Made by a program: the position numbers and the translations under genes | Notes under the pieces: model-generated | Database searches by the model: none | What the model saw: only the letters and a program-made list of their open reading frames with translations | Told to the model about the DNA's origin: nothing | Source: FEN-1350 sp964643355 | GTDB taxonomy: Bacteria > Planctomycetota > Phycisphaerae > Sedimentisphaerales > Anaerohalosphaeraceae | DNA: 64,000 bases | Reading direction: 5' to 3' | NCBI GenBank assembly: GCA_964643355.1 | Contig: CAZXPW010000023.1 | Coordinates: 1 to 64,000 of the forward strand | In this document: positions 51,614 to 59,889 of the stretch, piece after piece | Numbering within the stretch: position 1 is the stretch's first letter | Layout of the letters: each line of letters starts with the position of its first letter

Positions 51614-52942
51614 TCATTTCGGGGAACATTCACCGATTTTACAGGCCTTTTGGATCTGCTCGGGCGTCAGCTTCATCTTGTCGGCCAGGGCTTGATGGAT
51701 GGTGATCATTCGACCCGTTTCCGAGGGATGGACCTCGAGCCATTTCTTGAGGTTATCGATTGTCGTGAAAAATCCCTGATGGAAACAACCGGCTGAGACC
51801 CACTTGCCTTCGGCGTTCTTGCGCTGACCAAACCAGGCGACGGCGGTCGGCGGTTCCAATGACGCAACACTGCCATTGAAGGTCTTAACGACGATCATCT
51901 GACCGGTCAGCCCGTCCTTCTGGCGGACCTCGATATCTTTTCCCGTTCGTGCGGCTACACCCATCGCGCAATGACTGCAGCACCCCCAAGTCGAAAGCCC
52001 TTCCACTTTGACCGCGGCAGCGTCAACCGGATAGACCGCCCGATCGCAGAAACCACAGCGGGCGGCCAATTCCTGCTCGGCCAGATCGGAAAAGTTGATG
52101 ATATTACCACCGGCATTCTGCCGTTCGGCCATCGCCGCGGCGTTGTCAGCAAAGGCCTTGATCGTCGGGCGACGGGTTTTGTCATCGATGCCATAGAGAT
52201 AAACCGCCTCAGTGGCAGGTAACTGTTTTCCCGTGGCAAAGTCGACAACACGAACCTTCTTTTCGTAGTCGGCCTTGTCCTCTGTCAGACATGAATACAG
52301 GATAAAATAGCAGTGAAGGCCGCACAGGCGAACATTGCCTTTGGGCGTGGCAATGGTGGCCATCGTCTTTGGGTCGATCGTTTTTTCGCACATGAAACAG
52401 ATCTGATCTTTGGCTCGCGTATCCGGCTTGAGCGGTTCCAGCCGTTCGAGGATTGGAAGACTTGAAAGTCCCAGATCGACGCCGAATTCCTTCCATTTAC
52501 CCAGGATATCTTCCCGGGAAATGAATCCTTCGTGACGGAATAACTCTTTTCCATCCGGTCCGAAGAAGATCTGCGTGGGGATGATCTTGACGCCGTACTT
52601 TGGGGCTTCAGCCGGATTTTTCCAGACATCGATGAAGTCCACCTGCAACTTTCCATCAAGATCCTTCTTCAGTTGTTCCAGAATTGGAGCCATCATCTTG
52701 CACGGGATGCACTTGTCGGCCCCCAGATCCACCAGACGCGGTATGCCGAGGGCTTGTGATTGGATCGGCTGGGTAAGGGTTTGGGGCGGCAAATCAACCG
52801 AATTGGGCGCCACCGCCTGGGATGAGGTTGCAATTGATTCGCTACAGGTTCGGCAACCGCAGGGATTTTTCATGGCCACGATCACGCCGACGGCACCGAT
52901 CAGGACGGCGACGATAAGGATCTTGTACATCGGACTGTTCAT
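51614..52942 (-). CDS. Membrane-anchored thioredoxin fused to NosL/MerB-like cysteine domains
   Basis: 442 residues. One N-terminal membrane helix (ILIVAVLIGAVGVIVAM) and a Cys-rich stretch (NPCGCRTCS) lead to a thioredoxin domain (about 60-160) with LGADKCIPCKMMAPILEQL. A NosL-like part follows (about 180-290): ICFMCEKTIDPKTMATIAT, LCGLHCYFILYS, DFATGKQLPATEAVYLYG. The last 150 residues (RCGFCDRAVYPV, WGCCSHCAMGVAARTG, SAGCFHQGFFTTIDNLKKWL) resemble organomercurial lyase MerB, whose fold NosL shares; Cys of GCCSHC and GCFHQGFF stand where MerB has its two catalytic Cys. ATG 52942 has GGAG 6 bases upstream. Role inferred: metal or organometal handling with electrons from CcdA. Confidence 0.78.
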   Translation of the reverse strand: MNSPMYKILIVAVLIGAVGVIVAMKNPCGCRTCSESIATSSQAVAPNSVDLPPQTLTQPIQSQALGIPRLVDLGADKCIPCKMMAPILEQLKKDLDGKLQVDFIDVWKNPAEAPKYGVKIIPTQIFFGPDGKELFRHEGFISREDILGKWKEFGVDLGLSSLPILERLEPLKPDTRAKDQICFMCEKTIDPKTMATIATPKGNVRLCGLHCYFILYSCLTEDKADYEKKVRVVDFATGKQLPATEAVYLYGIDDKTRRPTIKAFADNAAAMAERQNAGGNIINFSDLAEQELAARCGFCDRAVYPVDAAAVKVEGLSTWGCCSHCAMGVAARTGKDIEVRQKDGLTGQMIVVKTFNGSVASLEPPTAVAWFGQRKNAEGKWVSAGCFHQGFFTTIDNLKKWLEVHPSETGRMITIHQALADKMKLTPEQIQKACKIGECSPK

Positions 52943-52960
52943 GGGATTCTCCGGATTCAA

Positions 52961-53341
52961 TTACTTACAGGCCAGCATTTCGCAGGCCGTATCGACAACC
53001 TTGCCCACCGCCTGCGGCGAGGGAGGGGTCTTGCCCTTTTCCATCCCCATATCGGCTATTTGCAGGTGGATAAACTTCGTGAAACCGCCCTGTTCCAGGG
53101 TACCTTTGACGCAATTCAGGGGACAACCATCAATCGCCAGAATTCGCGAGGCCGCCTCGGTTGTCTTCAGGATTCCGGTAACCCGCGCGCCGATCCCGGC
53201 CAGACAGAACATCTTGCCCTTTTGGTCCGCCGAGAGTTTCCGTGCCGCCTGATCGGCGATGGCGCCGACATCCGCCGCTCCACTACACGCGAAAATCAAG
53301 GTGGGACCGCCCGAACACATACAGCTATTTTGCTCAACCAT
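52961..53341 (-). CDS. DGC-domain putative zinc-binding protein
   Basis: 126 residues. CMCSGGPTLIFACSGAADVG, GKMFCLAGIGAR, and the DGC motif LAIDGCPLNCVKGTLEQGG mark the PF08859 family. Five or more Cys residues could bind a metal or metalloid. Function of the family is open. GGAGG stands 8 bases before ATG 53341. Located between the mini-thioredoxin and the thioredoxin-MerB-like fusion in the ars operon, it may carry or sense the metalloid. Confidence 0.85.
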   Translation of the reverse strand: MVEQNSCMCSGGPTLIFACSGAADVGAIADQAARKLSADQKGKMFCLAGIGARVTGILKTTEAASRILAIDGCPLNCVKGTLEQGGFTKFIHLQIADMGMEKGKTPPSPQAVGKVVDTACEMLACK

Positions 53342-53363
53342 TTTCGTATCCTCCAAAGGATGG

Positions 53364-53597
53364 TTATTGCAGCATCTTTTTCATTTCTTCCAGGGTCAGG
53401 ACTTTCCCGACGCTCTTGACCTGGCCGTCGATCGCCAGCGCCGGGGTTATCATCACGCCGAACTTCATGATCTCGTTGATCTGCGTAACCTTTTCAAGTT
53501 GGTATTCGATGCCGAGTTCCTTGGCCGCCATCTCGGCGCACTCGGCAAGCTTTTTGCACTTGGGACAACCCGTCCCCAGAATCTGAATCGTTTTCAT
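53364..53597 (-). CDS. Small thioredoxin-like redox protein (redox-active disulfide protein 2 type)
   Basis: 77 residues. ILGTGCPKCKKLAECAEMAA holds CPKC, and VMITPALAIDGQVKSVGKV the cis-Pro loop. This short type often sits next to DUF318 permeases. It stays in the cytoplasm (no signal) and could reduce the permease substrate or ArsC. Starts 8 bases after the permease stop. Confidence 0.92.
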   Translation of the reverse strand: MKTIQILGTGCPKCKKLAECAEMAAKELGIEYQLEKVTQINEIMKFGVMITPALAIDGQVKSVGKVLTLEEMKKMLQ

Positions 53598-53605
53598 GCG
53601 ATCTC

Positions 53606-54940
53606 CTATCCGACTCCAGCGCCGAAGAGAATTCCCGTGATTGTCGCCATGGTGACCACCAAAACAATAAAGACAATTGTCTTTTGCGTGCCGAGGACTG
53701 TGCGGATGACCAGCATACTCGGCAACGATAAGGCCGGCCCGGCCAGCAGCAGCGCCAGCGCCGGACCCTTGCCCATCCCCGATCCGATCAACCCCTGCAC
53801 GATCGGCACCTCGGTCAGCGTCGCAAAATACATGAACGCCCCGGCAATCGCCGCGACGAAATTGGCCCGCAAAGAGTTGCCCCCCAATGCGGCATTAACC
53901 CATTCCGAAGGGATCAGTCCTTCCCGTCCCGGCCGTCCGAGCAACAGGCCCGACACCAGCACGCCGATCAACAGCAATGGCAAAATCAACTTGGCGTATT
54001 CCCAACTCGCATCGACCCACGCAATTCGTTCTCCGCCGTCAAACCACTGATACACCATCAGGATAAACGCCGCCAACAGAACAAACACGATCGCCCACTT
54101 GTAATGCAGGATCGTTTCATAGACCGCGTTTTTCTCTACGGGCACTACGCCTTTCAACTGCTCAGCGGGAATCGAATGAACCTGTCCGGCCGTATCTTTG
54201 ACGGTTACCCTGGTGTCGGTCTTCTCGACAATCGTGCCTTCGACCTTGAAAGTCGATAAGCCGTTCGGGCAGCACAGAAACACCGCGCGATAATCGCCGC
54301 TCCGGGCCCAGTTGGCCACCACCAGGATCGCGATCATGGCCGCAAAATATAAGCTTGTCTTCCACAGCGGTCGCCCAACATCCGGCGTCGGTATCGCCAT
54401 TTGCGCCTGCGCTTTGGCGACTTCTTCTTTCCGGTATATCCAGTGCATCAGCAGGCCGATCACGACACTGAAAACAATCGCCCCGACGGCTCGCGCGATC
54501 CCCAGTTCCATCCCCAGAATCCGCGCCGTCAGGATGATCGCCAACACATTGATCGCCGGTCCCGAATACAAAAACGCCGTCGCCGGGCCCAGCCCCGCCC
54601 CCATCTTATAGATCCCCGCAAACAGCGGCAGTACCGTACAGGAACAGACCGCCAGCACCGTCCCCGAGACGCTCGCTACACCATAAGCCAGAACTTTATT
54701 TGCTCCGGCACCGAGATACCGCATCACCGACGCTTGGCTGACAAAGACGCTGATCGCGCCGGCAATGAAAAACGCCGGGACCAGACACAGCAGTACATGT
54801 TCCTGCGCGTACCACTTGACCAGTTGCAGGGCTTCGGTCATCGCGTTGTCAAACCGGGCTTTGCCGACGGGAAGATAAAAGCAAACCCCAAAGACGGCGA
54901 CAATTAACAGCAGCGTTTTCCATTCTCGAAGAATTGTCAT
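53606..54940 (-). CDS. DUF318/ArsP-type permease
   Basis: 444 residues. Two blocks of membrane helices; VSGTVLAVCSCTVLPLFAGI is the conserved Cys-containing helix of the YraQ/DUF318 family, and GPATAFLYSGPAINVLAI its partner loop. The second half has FATLTEVPIVQGLIGSGMGK and ALALLLAGPALSLPSM. Family members include ArsP, an exporter of trivalent organoarsenicals. Residues about 217-273 are a soluble insert between helices with a CC pair (RAVFLCCPNGLSTFK). AAGGA precedes ATG 54940, which lies 11 bases after arsR. Confidence 0.9.
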   Translation of the reverse strand: MTILREWKTLLLIVAVFGVCFYLPVGKARFDNAMTEALQLVKWYAQEHVLLCLVPAFFIAGAISVFVSQASVMRYLGAGANKVLAYGVASVSGTVLAVCSCTVLPLFAGIYKMGAGLGPATAFLYSGPAINVLAIILTARILGMELGIARAVGAIVFSVVIGLLMHWIYRKEEVAKAQAQMAIPTPDVGRPLWKTSLYFAAMIAILVVANWARSGDYRAVFLCCPNGLSTFKVEGTIVEKTDTRVTVKDTAGQVHSIPAEQLKGVVPVEKNAVYETILHYKWAIVFVLLAAFILMVYQWFDGGERIAWVDASWEYAKLILPLLLIGVLVSGLLLGRPGREGLIPSEWVNAALGGNSLRANFVAAIAGAFMYFATLTEVPIVQGLIGSGMGKGPALALLLAGPALSLPSMLVIRTVLGTQKTIVFIVLVVTMATITGILFGAGVG

Positions 54941-54951
54941 CGGAGATTCCT

Positions 54952-55281
54952 TCAGGCCAGCCGGCGCAACATCTTTTTGTGGTCGTCCATCTGTTTCCGC
55001 AGTACCTGTGTGATACAGGAAAAGAAATCCAGGATACACGGGCACTTAAGGCGATAAAAGACCTTCAGCCCTTCCTTGCGGCTGTCCAGTACCCCCGCGG
55101 AGACCATCACAGATAGATGCCGGGACAGGTTGGACCGCTCCGACCCAACCGCCTCGGCGATATCACAGACGCATTGTTCGCCATCCCGTAAAAAATTCAG
55201 GACCGCCAGCCGGATCGGGTGGGCGATCGCCTGCGCCACCTCGGCCTGCTTTTCATACAACATCATTTCATTTTGTGTCAT
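54952..55281 (-). CDS. arsR: ArsR/SmtB-family metalloregulator
   Basis: 109 residues. HPIRLAVLNFLRDGEQCVCD contains the CVCD metal-binding pair of the ArsR alpha-3 site; SERSNLSRHLSVMVSAGVLD is the helix-turn-helix. A further CPC and C near the end (LKCPCILDFFSCI) may add ligands. It represses the operon until arsenite or a related metalloid binds. Its operator-like palindrome lies 27 bases upstream. First gene of the minus-strand ars operon. Confidence 0.94.
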   Translation of the reverse strand: MTQNEMMLYEKQAEVAQAIAHPIRLAVLNFLRDGEQCVCDIAEAVGSERSNLSRHLSVMVSAGVLDSRKEGLKVFYRLKCPCILDFFSCITQVLRKQMDDHKKMLRRLA

Positions 55282-55307
55282 GATTTCGTATCCGCATCTC
55301 TAATTGA

Positions 55308-55331
55308 CTATGTGATAATATACTCACATAG
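55308..55331. promoter_or_regulatory. Operator-like perfect palindrome of the ars operon
   Basis: CTATGTGA, 8 bases, TCACATAG: perfect 8-bp inverted repeat in an AT-rich stretch upstream of arsR. The spacer holds -10-like TATTAT on the minus strand, so bound ArsR would block the promoter. Spacing and symmetry fit known ArsR sites. Confidence 0.7.
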
Positions 55332-55392
55332 TAATATAAAGATCGGCACGAGGCAACTGAAAAACAAAAAATATTTTCCAAAAGAGGGGAAC

Positions 55393-56340
55393 TCAGACCC
55401 GGTGTAGATGCTCCTGGCTCCAGATGGCCAGTCCTGCCCCGGCCAGCAACATAACCCCGAACGGCCACTGCATCGCCGTCAGCGTCTCGCCAAAGACCCA
55501 GTGCGAAAGCGACAGGATACAGAAGGGTACCGCCAGCATGACCAGGGCCGGGATCGTCGCCCCGATCCGACGCAACGCCGAATAGTACAGCACATGGCTG
55601 ATCGCGATCCCGAGGATCGCCGAAAACGCCACCCAGAACCATTGCCGGCCCGTCAGGACCAAACACGCCTCCGTGTGCCCAAAGACCAGCGCCAAAACCG
55701 TCAATCCCGCCGTCGTGTATAAGCTGATCACCGCAAATCCCGCACGGCTGTCGATGTGGGCGAATCGCAGCCGGATCGTCAGCGTATAAGCCGCCCAGCC
55801 GGCCGCGGCGATCTGCGTCCAAGCCACGCCCGTCATCTCGCGCTTCTGGCCGAACCCTTCATGGAATGCGATCACACCCAGCAAACCCGCCGCCGACAGA
55901 GCCATTCCCGACCAGAACCGTTTGCTCCTTAGCAGCGCCCGCTCGCGAGGAAACAGCAGCAGTGAAAATCCCATGATCCACAGGATGCTGGACTTGCCTG
56001 TCAAATCGACGAACGCCGGATCGATGGAATAGAAGCTGGTCGTAAAGCAACTCTGCGTGAAGATATTCATCGCGCTGGGGAGTATCGCCAGTGTCCAGAT
56101 TCGCCGGTCGAAGGTCCCGTTCCTGTTGGCCGCTGCCAGAAACGGTAGCCAGAACAGGCAGGCCACGCCGTATCGCAGCGCATTCTGCGTCCACGAATCT
56201 AAAACGCCCGTTAGCAACTTGATGAAGATCGGCGCCACCGACCAGCAGGTCAACGCGGAAAGGCAAGCTGCAGTCGCGAACCAATCGAACTTCCGGTGAT
56301 GGGGCCCCGCGTGAAGGGACTCGGGATCATTTTCCGACAT
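55393..56340 (-). CDS. EamA-family (DMT) transporter
   Basis: 315 residues with about ten membrane helices in two EamA repeats (CWSVAPIFIKLLTG in the first; ISHVLYYSALRRIGATIPAL and LSLSHWVFGETLT in the second). Substrate unknown; the family moves amino acids, nucleotide sugars and other metabolites. Its ATG lies within the last bases of the transglutaminase-like gene (14-base overlap), so the two are coupled and may act together. Confidence 0.9.
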   Translation of the reverse strand: MSENDPESLHAGPHHRKFDWFATAACLSALTCWSVAPIFIKLLTGVLDSWTQNALRYGVACLFWLPFLAAANRNGTFDRRIWTLAILPSAMNIFTQSCFTTSFYSIDPAFVDLTGKSSILWIMGFSLLLFPRERALLRSKRFWSGMALSAAGLLGVIAFHEGFGQKREMTGVAWTQIAAAGWAAYTLTIRLRFAHIDSRAGFAVISLYTTAGLTVLALVFGHTEACLVLTGRQWFWVAFSAILGIAISHVLYYSALRRIGATIPALVMLAVPFCILSLSHWVFGETLTAMQWPFGVMLLAGAGLAIWSQEHLHRV

Positions 56341-58027
56341 ACAGGACCTTGTCAAAACCCTTGGAAGAAGTGAACCGGTACTCCGCATCCGCCGACAGGA
56401 TAACGCTTTCATTTTCGATCCGGATCGCGATCGGCCGATCCGGCCTGCGCGCGTGCAAAACCGCGGCAAGCACAATCGCCTTTTCCACGCCGTCACCGGT
56501 CCCGAAGTTGGCCACCTCGTCCGGCTGGGCCAGTCGTTGTCCGTCATAAATGGATTCGTTGGGCAATGCCGCCAGCCACTCGGCCGCCTGCGCTTCGCTC
56601 TTGTCCCTGGCCATCTCGATGGACACCGGGCTTCGTTCAATCGCCGCCTTCATGAACGGTTCCCACTGACAACGGGACATATCCCGATAAGCGTAAAACG
56701 CCAGATCGGCCACCGTGTGCCGCCCGCGAATACTATCCAGATACCCAATCACCTGTTCCCGACTGGATCCGACCGGGATCCGGATCGGTTCAGAGGGAAC
56801 ATAGGTCTTCTCGAATGCTGGCATCCGCGGCACCAGATGCAGAAAGGCGTACAGTTCCTCGACGAACTTTCTCGAGTCGGGCACAAACGGGGCCATATAG
56901 ATCACCAGTTTCTCGCGGTCGGCCGGATTGTGGATGGTGATCCGATTGGAACGGACAAAATCCATGAATTGTTCGCAACAAACACGATCCGCGATGGGAT
57001 AGATCGAATAATCTTCGCTGGAAACCTCATCCAGCAATTTGTCGAAACTCATATCCGCGATCCGAAACCGACTGCCGTGCTCATAGCCGAACAGGACCTC
57101 GGCCTTGACGAACATCGCCTCGCCCCGTAGGCGCCGGCAAAACTGGAAATACTTGTGATACGAATGGTTCCCCCGCAGAAAACTTGCCAAATTCAGCGCA
57201 TCCAGGTCCGTGGACAGATACTCACTCAGCCGGGTTGCCGCCTTGCGATAGCTTTCCGGCTCGATCGTCGCCGTGTCATACAGACAATGGATGTAACCGG
57301 TGTTGTTGGCCACGACCGTCACCTGCTCATTGCGCAACGCCCGCTGGGCCTTGTTGCTGATCTCGGTGCCGTTAAACCACATCGACTTGGTGACCAGCCG
57401 TCGGTTATTGGTGATCACGCCGTCCTCAATGTCGATGAAGTTTTGCGAATGAAGAGGAGTCAGCACCATGTGAATATCCTCCAGCGGGATATCGCACACG
57501 ATAAACGCCGCCGCCGCGTAGAGCGTCGATAATGACACGCACTCCCCGGCGCCGGTGTTGTACCCGGGTTTCCGACGAAAGGCCGTCATCGCCTCGACGG
57601 TCTCCGTTTTCCAGTAGGGAATGATGTCGCCGTCGAACTTGTCCAGTCCGAAGTGCCGCCGGATATCGACATCAAAATAATACTTGTCACCCTCGTACCC
57701 GAACAGACCGTTGCTTCGCGCCAGTTGCTCGGCCGAGATCCACGGCTTGAATCGCTCGATTTCCCGCTGCTTGCTGGTCAGTCCCCAGGTTTGCAGGTCC
57801 AGGTTGAATTCGTACTCATCCATGATGAATTGCTTGAGCCGCATCAGCCGCTTGTACGGCCCCTTGCCCTCCAGCCGCTTGAAGCAATCCTCCTCTTTCC
57901 ATTTCCAAATCATCGGGCTCATCAGGTTGGCCAGCACCAAACTATACATCAGTTCCGGAAAGACAAAGACTTCCATGTCCGCCAGCGTGAAAGCCGAACT
58001 GTATTTTTCCAGTTTGTCCGCGTTCAT
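56327..58027 (-). CDS. Transglutaminase-like protein of unknown function
   Basis: 566 residues, no signal peptide. GAGECVSLSTLYAAAAFIV has a Cys in the position of a transglutaminase/cysteine-protease nucleophile; LTPLHSQNFIDIEDGVI gives a following His and Asp, as in the Cys-His-Asp triad. The N-terminal 150 residues and C-terminal 250 residues match nothing I recognise. It overlaps the EamA transporter gene by 14 bases. A role in modifying or cutting a peptide or amide linked to that transport is possible; not proven. Confidence 0.72.
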   Translation of the reverse strand: MNADKLEKYSSAFTLADMEVFVFPELMYSLVLANLMSPMIWKWKEEDCFKRLEGKGPYKRLMRLKQFIMDEYEFNLDLQTWGLTSKQREIERFKPWISAEQLARSNGLFGYEGDKYYFDVDIRRHFGLDKFDGDIIPYWKTETVEAMTAFRRKPGYNTGAGECVSLSTLYAAAAFIVCDIPLEDIHMVLTPLHSQNFIDIEDGVITNNRRLVTKSMWFNGTEISNKAQRALRNEQVTVVANNTGYIHCLYDTATIEPESYRKAATRLSEYLSTDLDALNLASFLRGNHSYHKYFQFCRRLRGEAMFVKAEVLFGYEHGSRFRIADMSFDKLLDEVSSEDYSIYPIADRVCCEQFMDFVRSNRITIHNPADREKLVIYMAPFVPDSRKFVEELYAFLHLVPRMPAFEKTYVPSEPIRIPVGSSREQVIGYLDSIRGRHTVADLAFYAYRDMSRCQWEPFMKAAIERSPVSIEMARDKSEAQAAEWLAALPNESIYDGQRLAQPDEVANFGTGDGVEKAIVLAAVLHARRPDRPIAIRIENESVILSADAEYRFTSSKGFDKVLYVGK

Positions 58028-58338
58028 AGTCCCCTCGGCGCCTGCCGTTGGATAACTTTCTTTCTCAGTGATTCAGATTCGTACCCATTGGAGGGCCATG
58101 CTCCGTCATGGCCGTTATTCGGCTGCAACGGAGTGCGGCCCTCCACTGCCCCGTTGTCATGCCGGGCTTGACCCGGCATCCAGATCATCCGATACACGAA
58201 TCATTTACAATTCTATTGTAGCATCAAAAAGAACGGATAGAAAGCGTAAACCGGTCTTGCCCGCCAAGCTCCGATCCGTTACAATCCACTTGTGTTCATG
58301 AAACGGAAGGGGTGATTTCAGAATCAGGAGAACCTGCA
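58028..58338. repeat. Intergenic region with two stacked hairpins
   Basis: No gene seen. A long imperfect hairpin at 58089-58147 (GGAGGGCC, then GCTCCGT; ACGGAGT, then GGCCCTCC) is followed by ATGCCGGG/CCCGGCAT with a CTTGA loop at 58161-58181. There are no T-runs. The pattern looks like a mobile REP or MITE-type repeat rather than a terminator. Confidence 0.5.
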
Positions 58339-59868
58339 ATGAAACCGTCAATGCGTTTTGGATTATTCTGCCTGGTGGTCGTAATCGGCGCTTCGTCGAT
58401 GGCGTCGGTGCGCTTGCCCGCGATCCTCGGCGACAACATGGTCCTCCAGCAAAAGACCGACGCCCCCGTCTGGGGCTGGGCCGATCCGCAGGAGACCGTC
58501 AAAGTCAAGGGTTCCTGGGCCGAGGCCGAGGTGACCACACAAGCCGACTCTGACGGCAAATGGCTGATCAAGCTCCCCACTCCTGCGGCCGGCGGACCTT
58601 TCACGGTGACCATCGCCGGCTCCAATACAATCAACCTGCAAAATGTCCTTGTGGGCGTTGTCTGGGTCTGCAGCGGCCAATCCAACATGCAGTGGACGGT
58701 CCGTAATTCCAATAACTCCGAGGCCGAGATCGCCGCCGCCAATTATCCCCAGATCCGGTTATTCTCGGTCGCTCGAACTGTGGCCGAAACCCCTCAGTCC
58801 GATTGTAAGGGGTCCTGGCAGCCCTGCACGCCGGAAACGATCCCGGATTTTTCGGCCGTCGCCTATTATTTCGGCCGCGACCTCAACAAGCAACTCGACA
58901 TTCCCGTTGGATTGATCCACACCAGTTGGGGCGGAACGCCTGCCGAGTCCTGGACCCGAAAGGAGATCCTGGCAGCCGATGAGGATTTAGTTCCCATCCT
59001 CAAACGCTTTGATGCGGCACTTGTTCAATACCCGGCCGCTATGGAAGAGTACAAAACCAAGACCCTGGAGGAATGGAAACAAAAGGCAGAAGCAGCCAAG
59101 GCCGAAGGCAAGGAAGCCCCCCGCAGACCCAATCCCCCAACGGGCCCCGACAATCCCTGGCGCCCCGCCGGACTCTACAATGCCATGATCGCCCCGCTGA
59201 TCCCCTTTGCCATTGAAGGCGCGATCTGGTATCAGGGCGAGTCCAACGCCGGCCGCGCATGGCAGTACCAGAAACTCTTTCCTGCCATGATCAACAACTG
59301 GCGGGCCGACTGGGGTCGAGGCGATTTCCCGTTCTACTTTGTCCAGATCGCTCCCTATACCGGTCAGAATCCCGACATTCGTGAAGCTCAACTGATGACC
59401 TTCAAGACCGTCCCCAACACCGGGATTGTCGTAACCACGGACATTGGAGACCCGAAGGATATTCACCCCCGCAATAAGCAGGATGTAGGCCGGCGTCTGG
59501 CCCTGTGGGCCTTGTCGAAAAATTACGGCCTCAAGGACATCGTCCCCAGCGGCCCGATCTACCGCGAGATGAAGATCGAAGGCGACAAGATCCGTATCTT
59601 CTTCGATTTCGCCGGCAATGGACTTCTGGCCCGCAATGGTGACCTGACTCACTTTACGATTGCGGAGGAAGGTAAGGACTTTGTGCCCGCCACGGCCGTC
59701 ATTGACGGCAGCACCGTTGTCGTTTCCGCCCAAGGAGTTAAGGCCCCCGTCGCCGTTCGCTTCGCCTGGGAAAATGCTCCCGAACCCAATCTTTTCAACA
59801 AAGAAGGCCTGCCCGCTTCGCCGTTCCGTACGGACACCAGGCCCGGCGCCACTGACGGCCAGAAGTAA
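58339..59868 (+). CDS. Sialate O-acetylesterase-type SGNH hydrolase
   Basis: 509 residues with a signal peptide (FGLFCLVVVIGASSMA). VRLPAILGDNMVLQQKTDAP starts the family; VVWVCSGQSNMQWTVRNS has the catalytic Ser block, IHTSWGGTPAESWTR the next conserved block, and AIEGAIWYQGESNAGRAWQY the oxyanion part. It removes acetyl groups from sialic acid or plant-type glycans outside the cytoplasm. An AGGAG 8 bases before ATG 58339 fixes the start. Confidence 0.92.
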   Translation: MKPSMRFGLFCLVVVIGASSMASVRLPAILGDNMVLQQKTDAPVWGWADPQETVKVKGSWAEAEVTTQADSDGKWLIKLPTPAAGGPFTVTIAGSNTINLQNVLVGVVWVCSGQSNMQWTVRNSNNSEAEIAAANYPQIRLFSVARTVAETPQSDCKGSWQPCTPETIPDFSAVAYYFGRDLNKQLDIPVGLIHTSWGGTPAESWTRKEILAADEDLVPILKRFDAALVQYPAAMEEYKTKTLEEWKQKAEAAKAEGKEAPRRPNPPTGPDNPWRPAGLYNAMIAPLIPFAIEGAIWYQGESNAGRAWQYQKLFPAMINNWRADWGRGDFPFYFVQIAPYTGQNPDIREAQLMTFKTVPNTGIVVTTDIGDPKDIHPRNKQDVGRRLALWALSKNYGLKDIVPSGPIYREMKIEGDKIRIFFDFAGNGLLARNGDLTHFTIAEEGKDFVPATAVIDGSTVVVSAQGVKAPVAVRFAWENAPEPNLFNKEGLPASPFRTDTRPGATDGQK

Positions 59869-59889
59869 CTCGGGTGAATCATCGCCAGA

